Source: Branchinecta lynchi | Taxonomy: Eukaryota; Arthropoda; Branchiopoda; Anostraca; Branchinectidae | Reading direction: 5' to 3' | Assembly: GCA_023053575.1 (NCBI GenBank) | Contig: JAKZAP010000011.1 | Span: forward strand, 4,898,001-4,962,000 | Length of the DNA: 64,000 nt | Part shown: positions 11,277 through 21,103 of the stretch, one piece after another | Layout: each line of letters begins with the position of its first letter | Position numbering within the stretch: the first letter of the stretch is position 1 | Made by a program: the position numbers and the translations under genes | Notes under the pieces: generated by a model | Database searches by the model: none | Told to the model about the DNA's origin: nothing | Seen by the model: the letters and a program-made list of their open reading frames with translations, nothing else

Positions 11277-11966
11277 GCAATGCAGCAGAGCAAAATAACT
11301 CGAGAGAGTAATGCGAAGACCTAAGTCGCGTTCGATTCACCAACAGTCATCCACCTACATTATCCTAAAATTGTCTGTTGTCGTTTTCTTCACGGATAAT
11401 GACGTCCTTCTCAAAGAAAATTCATTTCTCGTCGACCGAATCGAACGACAACAGACGAACCATTTTCATCATAGCTAGAACTTCGACGGGAATCGCAGAA
11501 CGAAAAAAAAAAACTTCCGTCGGGAATTTCTGATATTATCCGACGGTTTGTAGAACTACGACTACAGCTTTTAAATAAAACAACAATAGCGCTACGCCGT
11601 AGCTGAATAACACGAATCAAAGGCTGGTCGTCGACAATAACAGATAACTGTTGTTGAATCGAACGCGGCTCTATCCTTCCCATACATCAAAAATGGGCCT
11701 CCGTCGCAGCGCCGCCCAGATCGCTTCGCGAGAGAAGCTTCAGCAAACTGTTCGTGTGCGCAGTGGCGGACGTAGAAAATTCTAGCAAGGCTAAGATGCG
11801 GTGCAAACATCAAGGATCAGAGCCAGCGCTCGTTAACGACTGGTTGAGTTACAGTAGGGATGTTCGTGTCCTCTAGCGGAGCTAGTGTCGCTGCGATCTG
11901 ACTGTGTCACTTTCAAAGTTCGCGCATTACTCTCGAGAGTTATTTTGCTCTCCAATGCAGAGATCA
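11277..11966. mobile_element. Foldback element enclosing a MITE
   Basis: AGAGCAAAATAACTC and the neighbouring AGTAATGCG at 11287-11316 recur in inverted orientation at 11928-11957 (GCATTACTCTCGAGAG...), giving arms of about 40 bp 650 bp apart. The 348-bp TA-flanked MITE at 11324..11671 lies wholly between them. No TSD outside the arms is clear. This is probably an older foldback element that received the MITE. Confidence 0.65.
11324..11671 (-). mobile_element. TA-flanked MITE, copy A
   Basis: Reverse-complement relative of 35798..36156. The terminal inverted repeat is about 20 bp (consensus AAGCCGCGTTCGATTCATCA), and TA lies directly outside both ends (11322-11323 and 11672-11673), as for Tc1/mariner-type elements. 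The minus strand holds a frame (11683 to 11411) that reads IQLRRSAIVVLFK and SSVVVRFGRREM, matching the frame in copy B. No transposase is present. Confidence 0.85.
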
Positions 11967-12003
11967 AGGTAACATATATTCAAATAATGTATACAACGGA
12001 TAC

Positions 12004-12068
12004 GTCAGGTACAATGCTTCATTAGCGATATTTCGGCCCTTCTTAGCAAGGGTCTTCGTCAGGCTGTC
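12004..12068 (-). ncRNA. Hammerhead ribozyme-like motif (type I), left arm of H3
   Basis: Minus strand, 65 nt: GACAGC, CTGACGA, a 21-nt stem-loop with CCCTT/AAGGG, GAAA, about 19 nt, UA, then CCTGAC. Stem I pairs GACAGC with CCTGAC less well than in the right arm. All catalytic-core bases are kept (CTGACGA, GAAA, UA). Confidence 0.65.
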
Positions 12069-12185
12069 AATCTTCAGAGTCAACTTCGGGGAAGGAAACA
12101 AACCTGTAATAAATAACTGAAGCTTCTACCGGCTATAAATATATTATTCGGGCAAATTACTTCAAAATTTTGACCAGCTTCAACC

Positions 12186-12209
12186 TTTCATCAACTTCGG
12201 TTGATGAAA
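12186..12209 (+). repeat. UUCG-capped hairpin inside H3
   Basis: TTTCATCAAC, TTCG, GTTGATGAAA: a perfect 10-bp stem closed by a UUCG-type tetraloop, at the apex region between the two inverted arms. Confidence 0.85.
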
Positions 12210-12410
12210 ATACAGAAAAAAAACTTTTCCTGTCATCGCCCTAATCGTGCTGCAAAACAGCGGCCGCGTCAAAAATTAAATCTCAGGACTAATTTTTTCC
12301 CTACAGTGGTACTTGAAAGTAATTTGCCCGAATAAGATATTTATAGTCGGTAGAAGCATCAGTTATTTATTACAGGTTTGTTTTCTTCCCCGAAGTCGAC
12401 CCTGAAGATC

Positions 12411-12475
12411 GACAGCCTGACGAGGACCCTTTCCAGGAAGGGCCGAAATATCGCTGATGAAGCATCGTAGCTGAC
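12411..12475 (+). ncRNA. Hammerhead ribozyme-like motif (type I), right arm of H3
   Basis: Stem I 5' strand GACAGC (12411-12416), core CTGACGA (12417-12423), stem II 12424-12444 folding as GG-(A)-CCCTT / AAGGG-CC with a 6-nt loop, GAAA (12445-12448), stem III region, UA at 12468-12469, stem I 3' strand GCTGAC (12470-12475). Stem I has 5 of 6 pairs. Predicted cleavage is after A12469. Stem III is short and imperfect, which in known short-stem-III hammerheads often implies dimeric action. Confidence 0.75.
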
Positions 12476-12551
12476 TTATCCGTTGTATACATTATTTGAA
12501 TACATCTTTCAAAGTCAGCCTGGGCTCCAGGAATCTTTATCAAGGTAACAT

Positions 12552-13148
12552 TTATTTTAAAGGACTCCTCGGACATATTCTGCCTTCTATACTATCCTTT
12601 GCTCCCCTTCGGAATTATTAGCTTCGGAATCCCTGTCCTTCGCCATTGTTTCGTTTTGCATCAACAAGTTTTTCGCGCTTTTCCGGCAGACCCGAGCCGG
12701 ACGACCCCGACCCGACCCGAGCTAGTTGAGCCGCGCAACTGCGCTGAAAGCGTCAAGGCCTAATTCTTTCAGAAAGAAAACGAAAAAGAGAACTTTAACA
12801 GTTTGTTCTTCTGTCGGAAGCCTTGATAGGCCAACGATATGTCTAGTGATTTGGACTTTTTCTTTTGCTTGGCTTTTCCGATTTTGAATCTACGGGACGC
12901 AGTTTTCAAATATTTTGCGTCGAGCCATTGCTTCACGAAGCTGAGCCTCGTTTTTGTTGCAATACTGCTGCCACAACGCTGCTCCAGCACTTCTTTTCTT
13001 CCGCACAATTACTTATGTTAGTCGTTGTGCTGCAGCACATTTTAGTCATTATTCAGCTACCAGGCAGAATTCCTTGAAGGTTTACCAACCTCATGTCCAA
13101 AAAAAGTGGGTCAGTGTAGTTTTGTCAACTGTAGTTTTGTTATTTGGG
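12552..13148. pseudogene. Fragments of repeat R7 and a shared 26-bp block
   Basis: GTTTTCAAATATTTTGCGTC near 12903 matches the R7 copies at 6.6 and 63.3 kb and encodes the same FKY(F/L)AS peptide. TTTAGTCATTATTCAGCTACCAGG near 13040 is repeated at 43170-43194. Frames are broken and shifted, so this is transposon debris rather than a gene. Confidence 0.4.
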
Positions 13149-13365
13149 CTCTGGATTGGATCCGGCCAGGGTGTAGGGGAGGGGGGGGGGGCGTGAAGCG
13201 AGAATCAGAAATTTGCAGATGGGGTATCAGTCCCTTATCGCCTGCGGCTCGGACAAAAAGTACAAAAAAGACAGATTGATAAATCAGAGGGAAAAACCTA
13301 TAAAAATTATTTTTTTTGGGGGAAAAGTCTCAGCTTAACCCCTCCCCCCCCCCCCTTCCAAGCTT
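13149..13365 (+). mobile_element. Decayed poly-C family hAT-type MITE
   Basis: Contains the family interior (CGGACAAAAAGTACAAAAAAG, then CAGAGGGAAAAACCTATAAA) and the G and C runs at each side, but the terminal repeats are degraded (GGATCCGGCCAGGG). No TSD is visible. Confidence 0.6.
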
Positions 13366-15551
13366 TCCAAGGGCTTCCAAGCTTTAGAAAAATTTACCAG
13401 AGGAAGTGGTCAATACGCAAAACTTGCCAGCTTTTAAGACCGCTATAGTTGGCACCAAGTTTTATGAAAACTTATATATGTATTAAAGAGTTATCAAATC
13501 TGGATGTTCCTTGTTTTGTGTTGTATTAGTGTTTATCTACTTTTTTGCCACTTGAAGTGTGTTTATGTTTCTTGTATTCTGCGACAAGCGTATGGCTTAC
13601 TCCTTTATTGAATAAGATAAATATGCATTTTGGGAATCAGTGCCTGCACGATTTCTTCTTGGTTGAAGCAGCGTCTTGCAGGAAAGCACGGACGTGGTCG
13701 GTCAGCAAGTCCGCGATCCTCGGAAGCACTGCATTGCAAAAACGAAAATAATCAGCCCGGAAGCGGCCGAGAAAGTGGACCTGCAGCGTGCAACAAAAAC
13801 GCGGCACTAGAAATTTAGACGCGAGTCGAGAATCGCCAACAAGAAATCGCTTGTTTCACGGAGCAAGAAGTAAAACGATAGTTCCGAACCATTGTATCGT
13901 GAAATAGTTCTTTAAAGTAGATCTCAACGTATTGTTTTCAGTGTGACCTTTCGACCACTTCGTTGTTGCCGTCCTTTCTATGTTGTTTTTTTCTGTCGCC
14001 AATCAACCGCGTTCTTGGTAAGTTCGATTGTGCGAGGAGTGAAACGGGGCAGTGACGTAATCGAGGAGCCTATACCAAGAGACCTGTTTTGCTTTCATCT
14101 CCATGAACTTGGACAAAAAATGAACGGATGTTAGACTAATCGTTCTCAATCGCTTTTCTGGTATGCCTGATACTGGAAGGAGGACTACTAGGGCAATGAC
14201 GTAACCTAGGCTAATATTCACAGACTGTAGTTTTTTTTTTTTATCTCCATGAATTTAGACACAAAAACTGGACACATTACGGTCTAATGCGCAGAATGCT
14301 TGCAAGAAGGCCCACAGTGGATTTGCATTGTCTTCTGCGGTTTACGGATCAGAATTCGCCAGTCAGGTAATAAGGATGATCACACATTTATTTTTCTGAA
14401 ACACTGAGTTCAACGGCATATAAGAAATGAGAATAATCAATGAATGGGTATTAATTCTCGTGAAAACGAAAAAGATCCAATTTACAAGCGGTCCCTACTT
14501 TTGTCCAAATACGTCATAGCTTGGTCCTAGGGATGTTTAGAGTGTAGTGAATGGAGAAGGAAGGTGTATGTAGAACGTGGTTACAATGAAGTATCGACAA
14601 TAAAGATGACGAAAAGTAAATTTCTTTTCTGTTGGAAAAAAACGAGACGTTACTTGAGGTTTGCGACACACCGCAGACAATGTTCTTAGATTAACGGGGA
14701 TTATATTGATTATTAGTGTTTTTTATTATGTTATTTGTACTCGGAATTTGTGCACCAGTTCATTCATTCATAGTTGGACGTTATACAAATCAGCTGCAAA
14801 CCGATAAAGCCACTCTGATCAAACGGAAGAACAATCAAATCTTGAGGTCTTCAGATGATCTTTAGGTCTACATTAATATCTACATACTATGTACTTCTAC
14901 GGAATTCAGCCAACATTTCTCCTTTTATAAATCTGTCCATGAGACCTTCCCCAAACGCGAATTAAAACGGTTACGATTCAGCTTTTCGTACTCCAGATTT
15001 AATACCTAATCCTATCCGGGAGGCCCGACTCCAACGGCGCTAATAAAATTGCAGTTGCTAGGCCTTCGCAATTTTGTTTTTATAGAAAAGAAAAGCACTC
15101 TGCCTCGGCTAGTTTACAGCCACGTAAAAACGACCGATATTGCAGATATGTACAGATTTTCCGATTCACTGGAGAGTCGTAAACAATACTCATGAAATAT
15201 GGTGTGTCAGGCTACATTTGATGTTCAACGGGTAGCTTTCGGTGCAGCAGAAAAATTCGGCCGATTTCGACATAATTATACTCACGACAAATATTGTATC
15301 GACGGGATCTGCGTGAGGATTGTGAACAAGAAGTTTATTTAATTGGCGAAAATTTCGGGACAAGACTTTCTCCTTATGCCCGCTCACTTAATAAGCAAAT
15401 GCCTGTGTGACGTGGATTTTATTATCTGTTTGAAAGATAGTTTTTTGTTTATCTTTTGTTTTTCCCTCGTTTTATTTTCTTTCTCCATACTACTTTTTTT
15501 TTTAAATATCACGTGTAGCGGGATATTGCATTCATTCCTTCAAGGGGCAGG
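13366..15551. other. No gene seen; R7 fragment near 13.8 kb
   Basis: GAGTCGAGAATCGCCAACAA near 13825 matches the R7 repeat with a one-base frameshift. The rest is AT-rich DNA with no convincing exon, RNA gene or transposon end. Confidence 0.4.
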
Positions 15552-15807
15552 CAGACGCGTTACTAGCCAAACATTTTTTTTTTGGGGGGGGGGCAAGGTA
15601 TTTACCGACTGACTGGTCATTCTACCTACTGTTTTTGCAGATATAAACGACTATTATTCAGAAAAAACGACTGTGTTGACGAACAATCGACTGTACTATT
15701 TTTAGGAGAAACCGAGTCTTTTTTTTTAAATTGACTGTTTCCAAGAAAAAAAATCGACTTTTATTACGAACAGTCGCGGCTCCTGCCCCATAGTCGTGAC
15801 GCCCCTG
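15552..15807 (+). mobile_element. hAT-type MITE, CGACTG family (copy a)
   Basis: Perfect 8-bp TSD GGGGCAGG at 15544-15551 and 15808-15815. Ends read CAGACGCGTTACTAGCC and GTCGTGACGCCCCTG. The interior is a degenerate array of CGACTGTTTT and AAAAATCGACT units. 8-bp TSDs and CAG...CTG ends are typical of hAT elements. Non-coding. Other copies: 25891, 37266, 52328. Confidence 0.9.
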
Positions 15808-16279
15808 GGGGCAGGAACAATAAAATTGTGAACAGTTGAAACAGCTGCAGTTTGTTACTCTGCCCAGGTGAATTCCAGATAAGACTCTAAAAGGAACCAA
15901 ATTCAGCCTTTTAGAAACCCTTCAAAACAGCCCGAGCTGACTAGAATGAATTTGCCTCGGGATTTAGTTAACACTGTGTTTTTTTTTGTTTTTCTTTCGC
16001 AAAAGTTCCGTTAATTTAGACGGTCAGAGAACTGACGATTTTTCTCGATACATACTTTGTTGACAGGGATTTTCAGATTTTGTTTTCATTTTTTGCACTA
16101 TGCCTTGTCTGCGGTGTTCCACCAGCTAGGGACTTGACTAAAAATGGAGGGTTGTCATTTAGGCGGGTAGATCTATCCCTATCGATTTGAAAACAGTTGC
16201 CGCGTTTTTTATACCTTCGATGAAGTTCGATGTGTATCATGCTGTCGACGGTTGTCTATGAGAAGTTTTTCCATTAGAA
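15808..16279. other. No gene seen
   Basis: Short AT-rich spacer between the MITE and the first T element. No motif recognised. Confidence 0.4.
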
Positions 16280-17626
16280 CAAGACCAAAGGTTTCGATGG
16301 GATCCCAAAAATGAAATATCTGATACAGAGAAATGGGTCTTCGCCAGACTCCTTGAACATTTTTACTATTAAGATTTAGAAACAGAAGAAGGAAAATGGC
16401 TAATCTGAGAAAACCAAGTTCAGATATTTTTCCTTTTTTTCAATGTTTACTTTTTGATCTTGTGCATTTAACATTATTGAAAGCTCAGTGTATTTTTTCC
16501 TTTTCTTTGTCTGTACTGCACTATTTTCCTCTTCAAGTGCGTAAATAGAATTTCAATCATCATATTGATTCATCATGTGTATATTTACCCCTAGGCTATA
16601 CGTCATATCTACTTTGACGAAATTGATCAAATCTTTCTGCCTTACGTCTGCCAAATCTGCGGTTTCGACTGGATTCCGGGCGAACTACTTGTCTTGCAAA
16701 AAATAAAGCTCAAAAACGAAGTCAGCGTATCTCCTTAACCCTATATTGAAAAACTAATCAACTTCAGATAAAACTATTAACAAATTTCCAGGCTTCAGCC
16801 GGATTCCGGGCGAACTATATGTCCGGGTAGAAAATGATTGCCAAAAGTATCAGTAAGTAAAATATTTATTACCCGTATTTTTCCCTTAAGAACAAAACGG
16901 AGTCAAGAAGAAGATAAAGAAAAAGAAGAGAAATTTAAGGCACAACACAGATACAGACACATGACGTTTTACATAACAATTAGGCAATCTTGAACTATAC
17001 AAGTGTTTAAGCCAGGGATGGTTCCATTTCCCCTGGAAATTTGAAATTACCCGATTCACTGCGATGCTAGGGTCCGTAATCTGGTGTTTTTCAATCATGA
17101 AGGTTTTCCTTTTCCACAAGGGACAACGCGAAAAGCGGATTCACCATGTCTTCTTACCCCTAAATTAGACATCTAATAAACTTTAGGTAAAACTTTTACT
17201 TTTAACAAATTTTCCCATTTCGGCCGGATTCCGCGCCAACTACTTGTCCGACGAGAAAATGATTTTCACATAAATTGTCAGCATGTCTTCTTACACCTAA
17301 GTCTAACATCTAATCGACTTTAAATACAACTTTGACTATTTAAGAAACTTTCCGGTTTTGGCCTGATTCCGGGTGAACTATTACCCCTAATCGACTATCT
17401 CCTTATCTGTTAAAAAAAATTGTTCGCCCCTTAATTGAACTCGCACCCCTAAATGTTGAGCTACAGAGCCCATTTACGAACTCGACCTCTCCCTTGACCT
17501 AGAGTCCTCACACCAAGTTTCATCAAAATATCTCATTCCCTTCGAGAGTTATCGTGCTGACAGACGGACAGACAGACAGACGGGCAACTTTTAAGAAGTC
17601 ATAGGTACGTTTACGGTATCTCAAAA
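16280..17626 (+). mobile_element. Family T tandem-repeat element (T1)
   Basis: Begins CAAGACCAAAGGTTTCGATG-GGATCCC and ends in a worn version of the family 3' hairpin. The body is a series of degenerate units of about 137 bp, each with a TGTCTTCTTACCCCTAA block, a CATCTAATCAACTT block, and CCGGATTCCGGGCGAACTA. Near the right end lies the conserved CAAGTTTCATCAAAATATCTC block and an ACAGACGG minisatellite. No protein is encoded. Seven further copies lie in this window. Confidence 0.85.
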
Positions 17627-17765
17627 ACCGGTTATGTAAACTGTTTCCCTGTTTTCCCTATAAGTCAACGGGTCTGGGAAAAGGCTTAAAACAGCCAAAA
17701 CTGTGGGTTATTTGTACAAAGCACAGCCTAGATTTAAGGTATTTAAATATTTTAAAATACTGTAA
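17627..17765. repeat. R8 repeat fragment
   Basis: Starts ACCGGTTATG and contains a GGCTTAAAACAGCC block and a CACAGC stretch corresponding to the R8 repeats at 19.9, 33.9 and 55.9 kb; an inverted partial match is at 28370-28470. Confidence 0.5.
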
Positions 17766-18948
17766 GCCAGCTAGTATAGCTTCTCTTGCCCGCGTTGGCA
17801 GGCCCATCCATCCTTCGACAACAAAGAGGGGTTGTACCCAACAGCGCAATCAAGTCTGCGCAATTCATTTTTTCTTCCGATTAAGCGTTTTTGCGAAATT
17901 GCTCTTTTTGCTAACTTTCTTCACAAAGACCCTACTCCGCAAAACGCGAAAACGGCCGTAAAACTTCACATGTGTTTTTATTGCGGTTACTTCGGCCATT
18001 TGCAAAATCTTTAAAGCATCCCGACTCGTTTTATGTTTCGCCGTCCCTACCCCTCGGGTTCTCAAACCCCAGGGCCATTTGTAATTTGAGAGTAGCAAAT
18101 CTCACCCAAGAAAAGACCCTTTTTAGTTTTGTGATTAGTATGCATAACTCACTGGGGATTTGGACACTAAAAAGGCCTACATAGAAGGAAGAAAGGGTTT
18201 TTTGCGTCGATACATACACGCGGCTAAAAAGAACATAACTTGATTTGTTCCCAATTTGATTTAAAATGCAAATAGTAAAAAGGAATAAATATAGCACGCC
18301 AAAGCTAGGGACTGTAGACCAGCCCACTGATTATAAACCGACAGTTTGAGAACCCATAAGAAGAGATGGATGTTGCGGATCGGAATGAGGCTATTTTTTG
18401 CCGTTTGGGTAAAAAGAAGGCATATGATCTCAAATGCAAAGAATGCCGAGGAAAACTAATTATCTCGGGAGGGACTAGCACGCAATGCATGTCTTCAATT
18501 TTTTGCTAGAAATACGATTTCACAAGAACAAAGCAATGCAACTGGATGAAGTGGCCCAAAAACAGAGGCGATATCATGACGCAGACGCGACACAACGCAG
18601 ACCCGTCACAAAGCACTTACAAAATCTGACTGATCGTCGACCCGTCACAACATAGATACGAGACACGGCAGACACTTTAGGTAGGTAGGCTGCGGGGAGG
18701 GGGGGGGGGGGGCTATGAAAATTTGACAGAACATACACCACGAATATTTGAAACAATATGACCCGTTACAATGCAGACCGCTCGGTTAAAGTACAACACA
18801 ACTTGGTCGTAACCCCGACTGCTAGGCATGATACAGCACCGACCTGTCACAACGTAGACCCATAACGAGCCAGGCTGTTGGGGATCCGTCAGAAGATCCG
18901 CCACAATTTTGACGCGTTTCAACCCGATGAAAAATTTGTAGCGTGCGT
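17766..18948. repeat. Degenerate GACCCGTCACAACG repeats; otherwise no gene
   Basis: Between 18580 and 18870 the motif GACCCGTCACAACGCAGACC recurs at least five times in degenerate form, interrupted by an 18-nt G-rich run near 18700. The flanking DNA has no recognisable gene. Confidence 0.5.
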
Positions 18949-19182
18949 AGTTGTACGAAAAAGTTGCATCTAGTCATATGTAATAGTAAAGAGTACTATC
19001 ATTTAATGTGCCGCAGACTGGGCCAATATTAAGTAGTAGTACCCAGTAGCATCCTGTCTTGGTCTAGGAGCATCCGGTCTTGCTAATAGTAGCATGCAGT
19101 AGAATGCAGTAAAACGGTAGCCTTAAAGTAGAAGCATGTAGTAGCATCAGTTTAGTACTCCATGCTACTTTTTCGTACAACT
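18949..19182. mobile_element. Small foldback element, AGTAGCATG-rich
   Basis: AGTTGTACGAAAAAGTTGCAT at the left is mirrored by ATGCTACTTTTTCGTACAACT at the right (one mismatch in 21). The interior is built of degenerate AGTAGCATGCAGTAG units. No clear TSD. Confidence 0.7.
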
Positions 19183-19427
19183 TCATACTACTATTCTGAG
19201 ATAAATTTGCCATCGGGAACGCGGGCAAACTCGCCATAAGATGGATTCTTGGAACTTAAATTGAAAACTTGTCCGCGAGAGTGTAATTCCCACAGATTTT
19301 AAAGAACATGTCGTACTTATGATAGTCCTTCATTCTACTTCAGTAGTATTTCCGTCCATTCCTCGTTCCAAAGATCCTACAGCTCACTAAGTGTAATCTA
19401 TCTCCTCCTTCAGCTTTACGCTCATTA

Positions 19428-19799
19428 GTTGCGTTCTTGCAAATATCATGGTATCTGATACCACGGCCTAAAGTCGTTTTTGCAGTTATCGTGGTATCTG
19501 GCCAGTAATCGTGGTATCAGATATTCAAATACTACGGTCCGACCGTGGTAACTGGTCGTGTATCTGAAAAGTCATCTCACTTTCATCAAATTTTGTCAGA
19601 TTGGTGAGAAAGAAGTTTAGCACTTAGTCCTGTAACTGGATATCTTTTTTTCTTTTGGGATGACTCCGAAAAGTGCAATTTCGGCAATTGTCGTTTTTGC
19701 AGAGCACCGTGTATCAGATACCACGATAACTGCAAAAACAACTAATTGCAGATCCAGTTACCGTGGTAACAGATACCATGGTATCAGCAAAAACGCAAC
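19428..19799. mobile_element. TA-flanked MITE with GATACCA palindromes
   Basis: TA at 19426-19427 and 19800-19801; inverted ends GTTGCGTTCTTGC and GCAAAAACGCAAC. The interior repeats ATCGTGGTATCTGATACCACG in both orientations, so the RNA or single strand would be heavily folded. No coding capacity. Confidence 0.8.
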
Positions 19800-19817
19800 T
19801 ATTATCACCAGTGCCAT

Positions 19818-19852
19818 GTTTGTTCTCTTTACGTCCCGTAAAGAGAACAAAC
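19818..19852. repeat. Perfect 16-bp stem hairpin
   Basis: GTTTGTTCTCTTTACG, TCC, then the exact reverse complement. It is specific to this R8 copy; the homologous position at 33850 has only a single GTTTGCTCTCTTA arm. Confidence 0.9.
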
Positions 19853-20010
19853 AACGTCCCATATCAGGCCCCCGATCATTATTCCCGAGAACCTTAGTGG
19901 CCAAAAGACCGGTTATGGAAAATTTGCCAAATTTTTCATCCAATGCAAGGGTCATGGATAGAGGCTAAAAAGAGCCGAAACCTTGTGTGATTTTCTGTAA
20001 GCACAGCTAA

Positions 20011-20352
20011 GTTTTAAAGTAGTCAACCATCCCAGAACATCTTAGCAGAAACATTATGTAGTGCGAGGAGTGCTTTAAGCACTCTGTAAGTTATGGTAGT
20101 GCTTGCTAGTTCGATACAGCCTGGTAGAGCAACAGAGGTTTGTTCAGCGGATGGTTTTGTTTGTGGCAGTGGAAGGACATAAAAAGTCTGGAACAACTTG
20201 CCGGAAAACAAACAGATTTTCAACAATCTGGAAAAGGCTTTGGCTGTGGCATTCCATGCAACATATAAATCCAACGTGACATCTCGAGAGAAGAGACCAG
20301 AGGCAGAAAAAGAGAGTACGGACTCAAAAAAAGCTCAATGCTTTCAGTCTAC
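20011..20352. other. Intronic or intergenic DNA, no gene seen
   Basis: An 83-codon minus-strand frame at 20023-20274 has no recognisable domain. If the BTB gene continues leftwards this is intron. Confidence 0.35.
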
Positions 20353-20600
20353 CACAAACCCCTAATGTTGGGAAAGCCTATGCCAAACGCTGGGCATATC
20401 CAGCGTTTGGTATACCCCATGCCTAACTCTGGATACACTATGCCAAATGCTGGACACTTGAACGTAATAAAATATTGATGATTTGAGTGAAGCTCAGAAA
20501 TCAACCAATCGGAACTCATCTATAGTGGGGTGGGTCAGGGTTAGGGTACCAACAGCTATCCAGCGTTTGGCATAGGGTATCCAAAAATCAGGGGTTTGTG
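20353..20600. mobile_element. Foldback MITE in the intron beside the BTB exon
   Basis: Left end CACAAACCCCTAATGTTGGG and right end ...AAAATCAGGGGTTTGTG are inverted, and the arms continue with CTATGCCAAACGCTGG / CCAGCGTTTGGCATAG, about 40 bp in all. Further CCAAACGCTGG palindromes lie inside. It sits 119 bp past the splice donor of the BTB exon. No certain TSD. Confidence 0.8.
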
Positions 20601-20713
20601 ATTGACTGGATTGCTTTCTCTTGTTTGTTCTTTCACACAAAGTTTTCGCTAAACGGTATCTTTGAATCTGCTTTAGGCCGTTTTCTGCTGCGAAGGAATA
20701 CAAAGTCAATTCA

Positions 20714-20719
20714 TCTTAC
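20714..20719 (-). promoter_or_regulatory. Splice donor of the BTB exon
   Basis: Minus strand AAG|GTAAGA directly after Lys128, a strong 5' splice site in phase 0. In abrupt-type genes the BTB domain is commonly interrupted after this LLK/MLK tripeptide. The frame would otherwise end two codons later. Confidence 0.85.
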
Positions 20720-21103
20720 CTTCAACATATGTCTGAAGTAGGGGCTACAAGCGCTGAGCACCATTTTATGGGCAGTAAAAGATCCTCCATCACAAGCAAG
20801 GGTGACGTCAATAAAATCTTCAGAATCCCTCAAATGACGAAACGAGCTGAGAATACTAGACTGATAATCATTCCACCTCAGGCTGAAATGTTGCTCTTCT
20901 TCTTTTACAACTGTTGGCGATTTCTCAGATGGCGCGCGTGGCGGCGGGATGGGCGTTATTGCTGCTTGTGGAGTTGGCGGCGGGTTGTGCAATGACGGCA
21001 GTGAGATATTTGATGTGATTGGCCAGATTTGAGCATGTGAGCGTTCTTCATGGGGGGCGCTACCCCACATGCGGCCTGCATCAAGGGTTTGGGATGCAGC
21101 CAT
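20720..21103 (-). CDS. ab: First coding exon of an abrupt-like BTB/POZ transcription factor (partial)
   Basis: Encodes 128 residues. Residues 1-70 are a low-complexity Pro/Ser/Thr-rich leader ending in acidic KEEE; residues 71-128 are the first half of a BTB/POZ domain: [13 protein letters not shown], then [19 protein letters not shown], then [18 protein letters not shown]. The RWN(D/N)YQSS, DVTLAC and [10 protein letters not shown] blocks define the arthropod TTK-type BTB family (tramtrack, broad, bab, lola, abrupt), and [12 protein letters not shown] with SFTAHK is closest to abrupt from memory. Such proteins are nuclear repressors that dimerise through BTB and bind DNA through C2H2 fingers; the rest of BTB and the fingers are on downstream exons I could not find in the window. 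The start is the first ATG after an in-frame stop (21131-21133). Symbol is by similarity; another TTK-family paralogue is possible. Confidence 0.85.

Larger units (their letters stand above)
11976..12538 (+). mobile_element. Hammerhead-type retroelement with opposed ribozymes (copy H3)
   Basis: A 563-bp insertion flanked by the perfect 13-bp repeat ATCAAGGTAACAT (11963-11975 and 12539-12551). Its ends form inverted arms of about 180 bp: the left arm has a hammerhead motif on the minus strand, the right arm one on the plus strand. The middle holds a 10-bp stem closed by a TTCG tetraloop (12186-12209). The right end after the ribozyme carries AAGTCAGCCTGGGCTCC, the family 3' tail. There is no open frame, so it depends on another element's reverse transcriptase. 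The TSD argues for RNA-mediated insertion. Confidence 0.8.
19183..20010 (+). repeat. R8 repeat copy split by a TA-flanked MITE
   Basis: Left part (TCGTACTTATGATAGT ... TACTTCAGTAGTATTTCC, 19310-19365) and right part (CCGATCATTATT ... ACCGGTTATGG ... GGCTAAAAAGAGCCGAAACC, from 19870) match the uninterrupted R8 copies at 33722-34020 (+) and 55890-56200 (-). The element at 19428..19799 interrupts it. R8 is a dispersed repeat of unknown class. Confidence 0.6.

Noticed and set aside
11255..11340. tRNA-like A box (TGTAGCTCAGCGAG) and B box (CGTTCGATTCA)
   Set aside because: The boxes are about 67 nt apart, the D-loop would be 19 nt, and the B-box match is the terminal repeat of the MITE at 11324. 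No cloverleaf forms.
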